The translations under genes and the position numbers were made by a program. From Phaeotremella fagi (lineage: Eukaryota; Basidiomycota; Tremellomycetes; Tremellales; Phaeotremellaceae): a DNA stretch of 64,000 nt. The notes under the pieces are model-generated. The model did no database searches. It was not told where the DNA came from and saw nothing but the letters and a program-made list of their open reading frames with translations. The stretch covers positions 1 through 64,000 of the forward strand of contig BCHU01000003.1 of NCBI GenBank assembly GCA_001599715.1. Direction: 5' to 3'. Positions within the stretch are counted from its first letter, which is position 1. The number at the start of each line of letters is the position of its first letter. Positions 12,239 through 22,178 of the stretch are shown piece by piece.

Positions 12239-13867
12239 CTACATCTTTCTGGCCGCCTTGATCGCTTCATCAACCTTCCTAGCCACCCCCAAAAGTTCCT
12301 CCTCTTTCCACTTCCTGCCTACACACTGAATTCCAACGGGAGAGTCTTTGAGCGCTTCACTACCGTACCACTCTCGAGCAAGCTTTTCAAACTCGTTCAG
12401 AGGTTCCGATTCAATCGGTGCCGCTGTTGTCACCGATGTAACTGGGATCGCTACACTGGGAAGATCTAAAAAGTTTTGCACCTGAGTGTAGGCAATGTAG
12501 TTGTTGACCTCTGGTGGTGGCGCTGGCCACGGAGCGACTGGGATGATCAAACCGTCAATCGGTCGACCCGTCCCTGTAGAGTCTTTTGTCGCTAGCCATC
12601 GAGCTAAAAAGGCTTGACGCATGTTGTTACGTTCGTTGACCAACTGCCAATAGTCGTAAACCCTCAAGCCAGGATCTTCTCTGACTCGGATTCCAGGCAT
12701 TCGTGGCTCACCATCGAGAATCGTGTCGACATCGACAGCGCCGGAGGAGAAGAATGCGGCGGCTACATCAGCCATTTTCTGTTCATCCACAGGTTCCCAA
12801 GGGATAACGTTGTGGCCACATGATTTGAGAGCGTCTACAGTGTGAAGAATAGCGTCACGAACAGGAGGAAGTGGTTCCACAGCACCGTTACTGACGTAGA
12901 AGCCAAAACATAGTTTTTTACCGTTTTCCGGAAGGTGGTCCAGTCGATAACTCCCCTCGTCCCAGGGTAGTGGTACAGCTTGAGCGTCTAAATCGGCCGG
13001 GGAACCATCAGCGACAGCTCGCATAAAGACCGCCAAACCATCTACACTTCTGGCCAACGGTCCAATCGAACTTTCCACTCCTTCCATCCCGAGAAGGGTG
13101 TTGGCCGCTCCTCCATACGGCACCCTTCTAGCTGTGGTTTTCAGACCATATAACCCGTTGAAAGAAGCTGGGATACGAACTGAACCTCCAAGATCTGTTC
13201 CCACACCAAGAGGACTCCCCTTCATTGCTAGCAACGCGCCCTCACCCCCACTGGAACCACCGGGAGATATCTTGCGGTTCTTTGGATTGAGTGTTGTTCC
13301 ATAGACATGATTGTCAGACTCTGGTTTCATCAAGAATTGAGGTATGTTGGTACGAGTGTAGATGATAGCCCCGGCGGAAAGCAAAATCTTGACCAAAGCA
13401 GAGTCATCTTCCGACACCGGACCTATCCAGGCAGCTATCCCCATGTTGAGTTCCTTTCCCTTGACATGGAATTGATCTTTCAGAGAGATTGGTAGACCGT
13501 GAAGAGGACCCACTGGACCGGATTTATTAAACTCCTCATCCAACCACTTTGCTCTGGACATTGCGTCTTCTGGCCAAAATTCCGTCAGACAGTTGACCAG
13601 TTGTTGAGCAACAATGGCACGTTTCATGTACGCCGAGGTGACCTGGGTGGAGGTGAATGAACCTTTATGAATCTTTTCAAGTAACGTCGGTACATCGTCG
13701 ATGTTGGTGATTTCAATGTCGAGGGGAGAAAGAACACCGCAGGTCTGAGGAACCCCGGTGACATCTTGAAGGTGTGCGTATTTTTCGGAATCAATCTTCA
13801 TCGTTTCTGGAATCTGACATTTGGGTCGATTCGCACATAGCGCTTCCCAGGTGTTTGCTAGAGACAT
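12239..13867 (-). CDS. Amidase (amidase-signature family, acetamidase-like)
   Basis: Hydrolyses an amide to acid plus ammonia. 542 residues from MSLANTWEALCANRPKC in a single uninterrupted exon, unusual for this region. The Ser-cisSer-Lys catalytic triad is visible: Lys in PISLKDQFHVKG, the cis-Ser in PGGSSGGEGALLA, and the nucleophilic Ser in GTDLGGSVRIPASFNGLYG. The open frame continues upstream to 14032, but that extension has no family similarity and the Met at 13865-13867 fits the usual acetamidase N-terminus. The length is normal for fungal acetamidases. With the nitrilase it could release ammonia from nitrogen-containing organic compounds, and the adjacent Dal5-type permease could import them (inference). 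Confidence 0.93.
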   Translation of the reverse strand: MSLANTWEALCANRPKCQIPETMKIDSEKYAHLQDVTGVPQTCGVLSPLDIEITNIDDVPTLLEKIHKGSFTSTQVTSAYMKRAIVAQQLVNCLTEFWPEDAMSRAKWLDEEFNKSGPVGPLHGLPISLKDQFHVKGKELNMGIAAWIGPVSEDDSALVKILLSAGAIIYTRTNIPQFLMKPESDNHVYGTTLNPKNRKISPGGSSGGEGALLAMKGSPLGVGTDLGGSVRIPASFNGLYGLKTTARRVPYGGAANTLLGMEGVESSIGPLARSVDGLAVFMRAVADGSPADLDAQAVPLPWDEGSYRLDHLPENGKKLCFGFYVSNGAVEPLPPVRDAILHTVDALKSCGHNVIPWEPVDEQKMADVAAAFFSSGAVDVDTILDGEPRMPGIRVREDPGLRVYDYWQLVNERNNMRQAFLARWLATKDSTGTGRPIDGLIIPVAPWPAPPPEVNNYIAYTQVQNFLDLPSVAIPVTSVTTAAPIESEPLNEFEKLAREWYGSEALKDSPVGIQCVGRKWKEEELLGVARKVDEAIKAARKM

Positions 13868-14505
13868 GTTGGCGTTAGTGATGGTAAATTGGCACGATAC
13901 ATACAGTAGCCAATGGTGGATATCCTGATTACTCAACCGTAGCTCTTGCCAAAAGGCTGAGATTGGCTCGGCCGAGTGCAATCTAATCTTGTTATCTAGC
14001 TTTGCAGTTGTTAGGCATGCCACAAATGGCATTTTTGCAAATTAGGCATGCGATCATTCGCGCGCCTTCAACAAAAACCGCGTCATATCTTAACATCTAT
14101 AATTTAGTCCACTTCGCGTTCATGAATCATATTTATCTATGTATATAGCTTTATCTACACGATTTTGTTGACATCCCTCTGCTATCCTGAACATTAACAC
14201 ACTCGTCTCTCGAAGTCAGATTAGTAGCTCTGGAATATGATGCTTTCGCATGGTCGGATGGTGCAGGACATTCAACATGTCTACGCAAAGTGAAAGTGTA
14301 TTCGTTCAATCAATTACAAAGACGGCATCACCTCAACATCCCTTTCGTGAACAACTACATCTCCCTCGACCTCTACATCGACGGCCCGTACTGCGTCCAG
14401 AATGAAATCCCACTTTAGGAATTGTAAATTATAGTACACTCGGACCGCCGGGCCGTCACCAAAGTTATAATTAACTTTGGTTCAATCTTTACGATCCAAC
14501 ATACA
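13868..14505. promoter_or_regulatory. Divergent intergenic region, amidase / GH105
   Basis: About 640 bp between divergent starts. Near the GH105 side there is a GC-rich block with three CGG/CCG triplets (CGGACCGCCGGGCCG, about 14442-14456), followed at once by a perfect inverted repeat at 14458-14481. No further gene seen; the upstream extension of the amidase frame occupies 13868-14032. Confidence 0.45.
14458..14481. repeat. Perfect 10-bp inverted repeat before GH105 start
   Basis: ACCAAAGTTA, four bases, then TAACTTTGGT. It ends 24 bp before the ATG at 14506, so it lies in the promoter or 5' UTR. It could be an operator or an mRNA hairpin. Confidence 0.6.
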
Positions 14506-15881
14506 ATGAGCAAAATCACTTCTGAGCAAGCTGAAAGTTTGATCCGTCGACTGACTGATGGTCTGGTTTCGATAGAAACAGCCAAGGGAGAGCTGATGAC
14601 GAAGAGTGAGTACATGACACAACTTTGTACTGACTTTAGTCGCGAATGGTCCCGGGTTCATCGATCAAAAGGGTTGGAGAGCATGGGGTGGGTTGTGGTT
14701 TAAGCATTGCTAACGTGTAGAGTGGACTCAAGGTGTTGCGATCAGTTCGTTGTGGAGGGTGGGTCTATATTTGGACATCACTAACGGCAGCACTACGCCA
14801 GCAATCCCAATTCACCCGCGAACATCCATTCCCTCAAAGTCCTACTCGACTGGTTTCGGTACCAATACAAAGCTACTAACGGTCGTGGGACGTCGAAAAA
14901 TATCAACACAATGGCTCCTTTCTATGGTCTAGCATGTGCAGTAGAAGCTGGGGCTGTTCCACCGGAAGAAAGAGAGCAATGGATTGGATGGCTGGATGAA
15001 TGGGCAGAGTGGATTATGAACGATTTACCCCGAACAAGACAGGGAGGATTTCAGCATAGTGAGTCAGAATAAAACAACGCTTACCCCAGTTACATTCAAA
15101 AGTGATCACGTTCAAAATATCTGGGATGATACGTTGATGATGACAAGTAGGTTGGAGTTTGATCTCGCTGACGATAGTTATCCCCTTGATCAAAATCGGA
15201 ATGGTCTTGAATCGACCCCAATACATTGAAGAAGGTAGGTCTGGGCTGAAACATCACTGACAATAGCCAAATTCCAAGTCATGCTTCATATTCAATACCT
15301 CATGGAGCCAAAATCAGGACTCTGGTATCATGGTTGGGAATTCGACGAGCACAATCCTCTCATCGCCGGCCACAACTTTGTCAACGCTCTTTGGGCTCGT
15401 GGTAATGCATGGATTACCCTGGCGCTACCGTTATTTATTCAAATAACCAAACTACCACCGACAGATGCCTTCTATCGTACACTGGTTGGAGTTTTGGAGC
15501 GTCAGGTGGACGCCCTGGTAGCGACGCAGGATGATACAACTGGCCTCTGGCATACGTTGTTGGATGACCCTACGAGTTATGTCGAAACTAGTGCAAGTGC
15601 TGGTTTTGCAGCAGGTATACTGATAGGTATAAAAGAGGTAAGTGAGAGTATGATCACGCTTACACCAGGGACTTCTTTCAAAAAAATACCTCGTCACCGC
15701 TGAAAAGGCCATCCACGGTATCGTAGCTCAAATCCAACCCAATGGCGAAGTTGGAAACGTATCGTTTGGCACTGGAGCAGACTGTGACAGTTTGCAACAT
15801 TACAAGGATATACCTATAACTCCCATGCCGTATGGACAGGCGTTGGCGATGTGGGCGATTGTAGAGTCGCAGGGTGTATAG
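14506..15881 (+). CDS. Glycoside hydrolase GH105/GH88, unsaturated uronyl hydrolase
   Basis: Removes the unsaturated uronic acid left by pectin or rhamnogalacturonan lyases. The short first exon gives MSKITSEQAESLIRRLTDGL; splicing yields IANGPGFIDQKGWRAWEW, then TQGVAISSLWR, the start of the (alpha/alpha)6 barrel. Further exons carry HVQNIWDDTLMMTVIPLIKI (active-site Asp region) and LWYHGWEFDEHNPLIAGHNF, then WARGNAWITLALPLF, strongly conserved in the family. The gene ends with PYGQALAMWAIVESQGV and TAG at 15879-15881. About 370-380 residues, normal for GH105. No signal peptide is visible, so it likely works inside the cell on imported oligosaccharides, which makes the downstream permease a possible partner (inference). 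At least seven short introns. Confidence 0.88.
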
Positions 15882-16447
15882 TCATGCATGAACGCCATAA
15901 ACCTGTTATTAGAACTCTTCGTAACTCTGCCATCATGTGCGTGTGAAAGTTCAAACCGACATCGACCACATATCTTATATCTCTTGCATTTTTATCATTG
16001 AAAGTACTGGCTATATGACCCATCTCACCTTCTCTCAATCGTTTCTATCTCATCTTTTCTTAATCTACTGTCCGACCACCAGGAATGCAAGTCTTCAGTC
16101 TTCGGCCACGGCTTCAGGCGCCTTTGCCAACGGTAATGAACGGTAATCAAAACATTCACTCATTTGCGGCAGTGGCAAACATCTGCTCAACATGACGTCG
16201 TCTGAACCGAAGAATGCCGGTATAACCCAAGAAATACCGTTAATGAACGCCCCACCCTGAGCTATTTATGGCTATCCCTGATGAAACCGACTCTGCTCCA
16301 TCGTTAAACACAGGAAAAGGAGGAGACAGGGATTATCAACATGTTTGCGGTCCGATAGTCACCGGGGACTCGTGGAGTTCAAGTTGGAGGTTATAAAGTA
16401 TCTTGGGGCCTCTGTAAAACCTTTTCCCCCATCTTATCAACGCCACC
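15882..16447. promoter_or_regulatory. Intergenic, promoter of second Dal5-type permease
   Basis: 566 bp without a gene. TGCGGCA occurs at 16165-16171, the same heptamer as in two other promoters of the cluster. The gene downstream has a strong Kozak context (CGCCACCATGG). Confidence 0.4.
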
Positions 16448-18321
16448 ATGGAGAACGTAGAAATCAAAGTGAGCAAAAGAGTTGCACAGTGTTGACCTTA
16501 GAACCCCGCTTCACATACTGAAGATGTCGAAGCGAACCATTCTAAAGAGAAACAACATCTCGGTCGTCGACGAGATGCAGCTCAAGAGTTGCTTGGTGAT
16601 GAACGTGTAGAGATGACTGATGAGCAGGTGAGTGAGGTGGTTGATTTTGCTAACCTTTAGAGTCAAATCGTCTGTCGCAAAATCGATAAATACGTCATGC
16701 CCCCTTTGTGCTGGTGAGTTCGTGGTGAGATGGTTCTGACGTTAGGGTGTACTTTTTGCAGATTCTCGATAAATCATGTGTCGGGTATGGGGCATCTTTT
16801 GGACTTCAAACGGAAGCAGTGAGTAAAGCCAACGACTGAGCTGACATCAGCACCTTGTTGGAAATCAATACTCCCTCGTTAGTTCGTCTGGCTACTGGGC
16901 GCAATTGGCTTTCTGTTTTGGATTCACTGCTTGGTTGATTGTTCGTATCCCTACAAGGATATTAATGAGCACCTGTTTGTTGTGTAGGTTCAGGTGGATG
17001 ATTTAACTGACGTCAGGCTGGGGTGTTTCGATGATCGGTTTGGCGTTTAGCACCAGGTGAGTACTCCACTTGATCATTACTGACGGCAGCTTCGGCCCTC
17101 TTCTTGCGAATCGATTCCTCCTTGGCATGTTTGAAGCAGTCAACATCCCGCTCTTCACCATCATCTCCATGACCTGGTATCGTCGTCGTGAACAGCCTAT
17201 GAGAATTGCTCTCTGGTACGGAACCAACGGTATCGCCTCCATGCTGGGTTCACTCTTGGCTTGGGGATTGTCGTTCATCAACAGTTCGAAACTTTTCGTT
17301 TACCAAATCCTTTTCTTGACCGTTGGATTGGCAACCGTTCTTACCGCTCCGTTCATCTTCTTCTACCTCCAAGACAGTCCAGCAGTTGCTAGATTCTTAA
17401 CCCCACAAGAACGACAATGGGCAGTTGAGAGATTACGAAGTAACAACACTGGTATCGAGACGAAAGAGTTCAAATGGAAGCAAGTTCTTGAAACCTTCAC
17501 ATCCCCTACGATCCTTGGTTTCTTCTTGATCACCTTTTGTGTCAACACTGGTGCTGGTGTGACCAACACTTTTGGGCCCTTGATCATTCAAGGATTCGGA
17601 TTTGACGCCAGACAAACGGTGCTGCTCAATATTCCATTTGGGTTCGTTCAAACTTGTGTATGTTTGTTGGGATGTTGGTTATCAGTTCGATTTGGTTACA
17701 AGGGAATCACCTTGATGAGTTTCATGATCCCTTGTGTAGCTGGTGCTAGTTTGTTATATGGTAGGTTGTGATTTGGATCGTGCTGATGGTAGCTCTCGGC
17801 AGGGCTCGAAGTGACGAAGGTGGACTTTTGGCTGGTTACTATTTGATCGCCTTCCTTTTCGCTGGAAACCCGATCATCTTCTCATGGCTTGCGGCGAATA
17901 CAGCAGGTGGGTGGGAGTCTGGATATCGCTAACTTCAGGTCATACCAAAAAATCCCTCAGTATCTCCCTTTGTAACGCTGGAAGTGCACTAGGAAACATT
18001 GTCGCTCCACTCATGTTCAACTCGAAAGACGCTCCTTACTACCACAGCGGAGTTGGTGCTGTTCTAGGCCTTTTCGTCGCATGTTTCGCACTTTCAGGAG
18101 GTCTCACCGTTCTCTTGTTCATCATGAACAAGCACAAGGAGAAGGTCAGAGTCGCCAACGGTAAACCAGCGAAACTGGTTGATACCTCGAACGATAAGAA
18201 ATATTCTTCAGCTTTGGCATCTCAAACAGACGGTCAACAGTCGACTGGACCACGTTTGGGTGATCAGGCTTTCATGGATTTGACTGATAGACAGAATGAC
18301 GAGTTTGTTTATACGTATTAG
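16448..18321 (+). CDS. MFS permease, allantoate/nicotinate (ACS) family
   Basis: Second anion:cation symporter of the cluster. ATG 16448 gives MENVEIK, then, after introns, KNPASHTEDVEANHSKEK and a conserved SQIVCRKIDKYVMPPLCW. ILDKSCVGYGASFGLQTE is the family's first-helix signature. A 42 bp intron near 16980 joins RIPTRILMSTC to WGVSMIGLAFSTSFGPLLA. FLLGMFEAVNIPLFTIISMT and TWYRRREQPMRIALWYGTNG follow, then six C-terminal helices including SISLCNAGSALGNIVAPLMF. The cytosolic tail ends DRQNDEFVYTY. Length and topology look complete. It lies downstream of GH105 on the same strand, but its substrate is unknown. Confidence 0.9.
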
Positions 18322-18366
18322 TGATGCATGTAACGTCGTTATTTTATTCTGATTATTGTCGTTTCG

Positions 18367-19620
18367 TCAATATCGCCCAAACACCACCAACGGTCCTAGA
18401 CCCATTAAAAGTAGCACCCCCCATCCCTGCCCCAAGCCGTATTTTCGTTCACCACTGGATCCTGTCTGCAACGACCCACCTCCAGCAGTTCGTATCGCTG
18501 TTGCAGTCAAACCCCCGACCACAGTGAGTTGAACGTGGGTCGTGATGGTCTGTCGTTAGCATGGAAATGACAACTACTCACGGCTACCGCAAAAGTCGCA
18601 CCTCCTGTGGAATCTGTCGTTGGACTGCTTTGAGTTACAGTGACAACTACAACACCTCCGTCACTTCCTGTTGCGACGTTTGGGTTGGTGGCTGTGATAG
18701 TAACAACGACCACTGATGTTAGCTGGGTTGATCCGGACTCACCTCCAGGGGTGTTTACCGCAGTTGCTGTTGGTGTAGCCCCAGCTGTAACAACCACTAC
18801 CACAGTTCCCACTTCTTGACCTGTCGTGGGAGAACCTCCTGGTGCTGTGCCGGTGACAACGTTTGTGACCAGCTGCGTAACGGTTTGTACCACTAGAGGT
18901 GCTGGAGTGGATGTGGGTGTTGTAGAGGGGGTGAATTCCAAGATGGTAGAAGTGGGTGGTGAGGAGGTGGGTGAGCTGGAGGTTGTCGGTGAGCTGGAGG
19001 ATGTGGGTGAACTGGAGGTTGTGGGTGAACTGGAGGGTGATACTGCTGAAGAAGAGGATGACGAGGATGTCGTTGATAACACAGATGTAGAGCTCGATGG
19101 GGATGATGTGGTTGAACTGGGTACACTCGACAAGCTGGATATGATCGACCCTGATGAAGAGATAGATGAACTAGGTATTGAAGCTATCGGCGACACAGCT
19201 GACGTCACACTGGCAGCTGCACTAGAGACAACAGCGGAGACAGTAGCTGAGCTGAAGGTAGATAAAGAGGTGTCAGTGGATGACAAGATTGAAGATGCGA
19301 TAGCTGAAAGTGAGACAGCTGAAGAAAGAAACGTTCCAATCGAGGAAGGTAACGATAAATTTGAGATCGCTCTGATTGCTTGAGCTCTCGAAATCGAACG
19401 AACTCACGAGGATGGTGGAACCACGGACGACGTTACGTTTTGAGAAGAGGAGATGGGTGGGTCTGTGAATAAGCTCAGACTGTTATCACCATTACTCACC
19501 GGCAGCAGAAGCATTTTGTCTTTTTGAATAAAGAAGATCCTGTTTCGATAAAACTCTCCCATAAACTGGAAACGTCGAGAAAAAAGTCCACAGAAGGAGC
19601 AGAGGTAGATGAAATATCAT
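18367..19620 (-). CDS. GPI-anchored Ser/Thr-rich cell-surface mucin
   Basis: Unrecognised secreted protein assembled here from four exons. The start at 19620 gives MIFHLPLLLLWTFFSTFPVYG, a clear signal peptide. Introns of 37, 36 and 31 bp join in frame. The middle is almost only Ser, Thr, Pro, Ala and Val, with clustered SSPTTS repeats suited to dense O-glycosylation, then Thr/Val beta-rich stretches (VVVVTITATNP, VVVVTVTQ). The last exon ends in a hydrophobic tail (GWGVLLLMGLGPLVVFGRY) after SSGE, typical of GPI attachment. Convergent with the Dal5-type permease (45 bp between stops). The role is probably cell wall or adhesion. Confidence 0.7.
18967..19038. repeat. 18-bp tandem repeat, four units, inside the mucin gene
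   Basis: Four consecutive 18 bp units close to GTGGGTGAACTGGAGGTT on the plus strand; read on the minus strand they encode the Ser/Pro/Thr repeat. Likely to vary in copy number between strains. Confidence 0.8.
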
Positions 19621-19858
19621 GATATATCGTTAACAAGTCATTAGAATAAGTGTCATTAGATGTATTTAGATCATTGTTAGCATGAGAAGATTGCGGAATG
19701 GTGTGGTTTCCTGTAGGGAAGGAATGACGACGGTCAACCTCCACCTCTATCCTTTCTTTGTTTTACCATCTCATTTTACATCGATATTATCATGTAGCCT
19801 TCTTACATCACATAGCTATCGTAATACTCTATACAGCCGCAATTATTAGCTGTCCCCA

Positions 19859-21583
19859 ATGGGCTCGCTCGAGATCGAAGATGAATTCGATCTAGTGAAG
19901 CTAGGCTTCGCACCGTTCCAACCATCTCCTCCCGCAGATCGACCCCCTGCTCAAATCCCTACTCAACCCCCATATCCACACTCGTCTTCTCATGAACTGA
20001 ATCAAAACAATGGTCTTAAGCAGTATGCATCCGCAGACTGGTTACCGTACCTGTTCAATTCTCTCTCAGAGAATCCGTCTGGGTCACTGAACGTCACTGA
20101 TGACTGCGAAAAGACTTCAACTCACGGTCCCACTCCGCCGCCAAACGTCAAACCAGAACCATCCCAATCATCGTTTCACTTGGGATTCACCAAACTGAAA
20201 GGAAGGAGGAGATATCGACCAACTATCGCCAGAGTCAACAGGATAAAACATCAAACCCCCTCACCCACCCCTCCCCCTCTCATCTCCCGATCCCAATCCA
20301 GTCTCGTAGACACCTTCTCGTTCGATACACTCGCTCAAGTTATTTCTGCGATCAAAGCAGATCCATCTGGATCTAAACTCCCTCCAGCTTTACGAGAATT
20401 CATCGCCGTCACCTCCAACCCAAACTCAGCTGTGATAATAGCTAATACTCTTCGACAAACGCTGGGGCTGCCTCAGTTGTCTCTGGTTACGGACAAAATC
20501 GCTCTTCGACGAGCAATTGCACAGACAAGACAAAACCTTATGGTCGAAGTGGTATCAGCGTTGGTGTTGCCTACAGCACCCCCTCCGATTATCGAAACCG
20601 ACACCGAAGGCGAAAACGATAAACAACTTTCATTGACTCCCACAGGTCTTGCAAAAATGTCAACAACTTTAGGAAGAGCATTCCCCAAGGACAAGTCGAA
20701 TATTATCGCCTTTCTGGCATCCCCCGGTAAACCAGCTTACGGTGAAACCAAGGGGAAAGTAGTTTGGGAAGGTGGTGTAGGGAGAATGTCTCAGAAAGGA
20801 ACAGATGGGTACCGGGGGCAGTCGTCTAATGGAATGTGTCATGTTTTCGTGGATTAGTGAGTGGTGTTGAGACCCAACTGACAATAGTTCAAACATCCTC
20901 TACGGCCTCCTGTCCCACCTCTCCACTCTCACCCTGTCCAACCCTACACTATCCACCTCACTTCCCCCTCGACACCTACGTGTGCTTTCACTTCCATGTT
21001 TGTCCCTCCTCTTACGTCGTGGTAGACCAACACCCCCTGGTTCCCTTCACATGGTCGCGTCGTCTCCCCTCTCACAACCTTTGAACTCTCTCGTCCGACT
21101 TGGTTGGGAAGTTTCAGTTCTTAAACGTGTCGAAATGTATGAAAGGGAGGTTGTAGACTCCAACGCAACAAAGCTGGTCAACAAACCTCAAGAAATCACC
21201 CGACCATACGACCATTCAGATGGAACCAATCGGTACAAGGAACAAGGGGTGGACGAAATACTCCATCTCAAGATTCTCCAAACTCTCAACGCACTCAAGG
21301 GGAAAGGCAGAACCATGATACTAGCCACTGGTGACGCTCGTGGAGGTCAATTCAATCCAGATGGGTTTGTTGGTGCAGTTAGAGAAGCTTTGAAACGAGG
21401 ATGGACGGTGGAGCTATGGTCGTTCAAGTCGGGTAAGTCTGATGGTGTGCTTTCTGACATCTAGGTCTGTCTCGGAGTTGGTCTGAAGTTGCTCGAAAGG
21501 AAGGATGGTTTAAACAAGGGAGATTTAGCATATGGACCATGGACGACTGGGCAGAGGTTTTGGTAGAGGTGGGGGTGGAGTAG
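19859..21583 (+). CDS. NYN/PIN-like domain protein, putative RNase
   Basis: Three exons (19859-20856, 20888-21432, 21465-21583) give 553 residues. The N-terminal half is disordered and Pro/Ser-rich with a basic patch (KLKGRRRYRPTIARVNRIKH), perhaps for nucleic-acid binding. At the first splice site the frame reads CHVFVDYSNILYG, the first acidic strand of a NYN domain. MILATGDARGGQFNPDGF and VGAVREALKRGWTVELWSF follow, matching the second acidic strand and the helix-strand after it. EQGVDEILHLKILQTLNA fits the domain's K-x-VD element. NYN proteins cleave or bind RNA. Assignment is by motif only. No sign of linkage to the catabolic genes. Confidence 0.65.
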
Positions 21584-21606
21584 GGTATGATGTATGCTAT
21601 AACAAA

Positions 21607-21680
21607 CCCGCTTCGTGTTCCACTACCGTCACTTCAACCTAGCTATCCCAGCAATCCCGCTTCGTATTCCACTACCGTCA
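21607..21680. repeat. 25-bp direct repeat across a gene's 3' end
   Basis: CCCGCTTCGTGTTCCACTACCGTCA at 21607-21631 recurs at 21656-21680 with one difference. The first copy overlaps the stop codon of the SRPBCC gene. Confidence 0.75.
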
Positions 21681-22117
21681 GCTCGTTCCCAACCCCACTT
21701 ACATCTTGACTTGATCAACCCAATCTCCGTTGGCCAGACGTATTGCGTTCTACTCCAATGTTCATCACTCGTCGCGGGTGTTCTCCACACGGTCATTGCC
21801 AATAAACAACAACCCTCTCCCATTCCTTGAGTTTCACCAGGGATCACACGGGTGGATACAGCCCATCGTAGAGAGTTTGGATCGGCTCCAGTGTAATAGT
21901 CGACAAGGAGAAGGTCTGGATCACTTTTGATTCGAATGAATAGTTGTTTAAAAGTCCATCTTGAGGTTCCCTCGAATAGACCGTCGTCGACCAACTTTCG
22001 GTCCATGCTGCCCAAAGCCCAGTGAGTTTGCTTCATCCCATCAGCGACAAACTCGAAAGCGACCTTGGCGGGGACGTCGATCTTTGCACTTGCAGTTAGG
22101 ACCAGGGGGAGGGACAT
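21629..22117 (-). CDS. SRPBCC (START/Bet v1-like) small protein
   Basis: 162 residues in one exon. MSLPLVLTASAKIDVPAKVA, then FEFVADGMKQTHWALGSM, looks like the first strand and helix of a polyketide-cyclase/START-like hydrophobic-ligand fold. SRWTFKQLFIRIKSDPDLLL and LRWAVSTRVIPGETQGMG give the next strands, and CCLLAMTVWRTPATSDEHW the last. Such proteins bind lipophilic ligands; a specific role cannot be given. Its stop lies inside a 25 bp direct repeat, so the C-terminus (GIRSGIAGIARLK) was probably altered by a small duplication. Tail to tail with the NYN gene, with 45 bp between stops. Confidence 0.6.
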   Translation of the reverse strand: MSLPLVLTASAKIDVPAKVAFEFVADGMKQTHWALGSMDRKLVDDGLFEGTSRWTFKQLFIRIKSDPDLLLVDYYTGADPNSLRWAVSTRVIPGETQGMGEGCCLLAMTVWRTPATSDEHWSRTQYVWPTEIGLIKSRCKWGWERADGSGIRSGIAGIARLK

Positions 22118-22178
22118 TGTTTAGAGAAAGAGGAATAGTGCATAAGTATATAAATATACCCGCGGCCAGATCCGTCCG

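Noticed and set aside
13868..14032. Extension of the amidase frame upstream of 13867
   Set aside because: Open but without family similarity; the inner Met matches acetamidase N-termini.
18957..19040. Regular repeats considered as a CRISPR-like array
   Set aside because: Units are contiguous without spacers and encode Ser/Pro/Thr repeats in a eukaryotic gene.
18826..19383. Plus-strand 185-codon Glu/Asp/Val-rich frame
   Set aside because: It is the antisense shadow of the Ser/Thr-rich mucin; the minus strand has signal peptide, introns and GPI tail.
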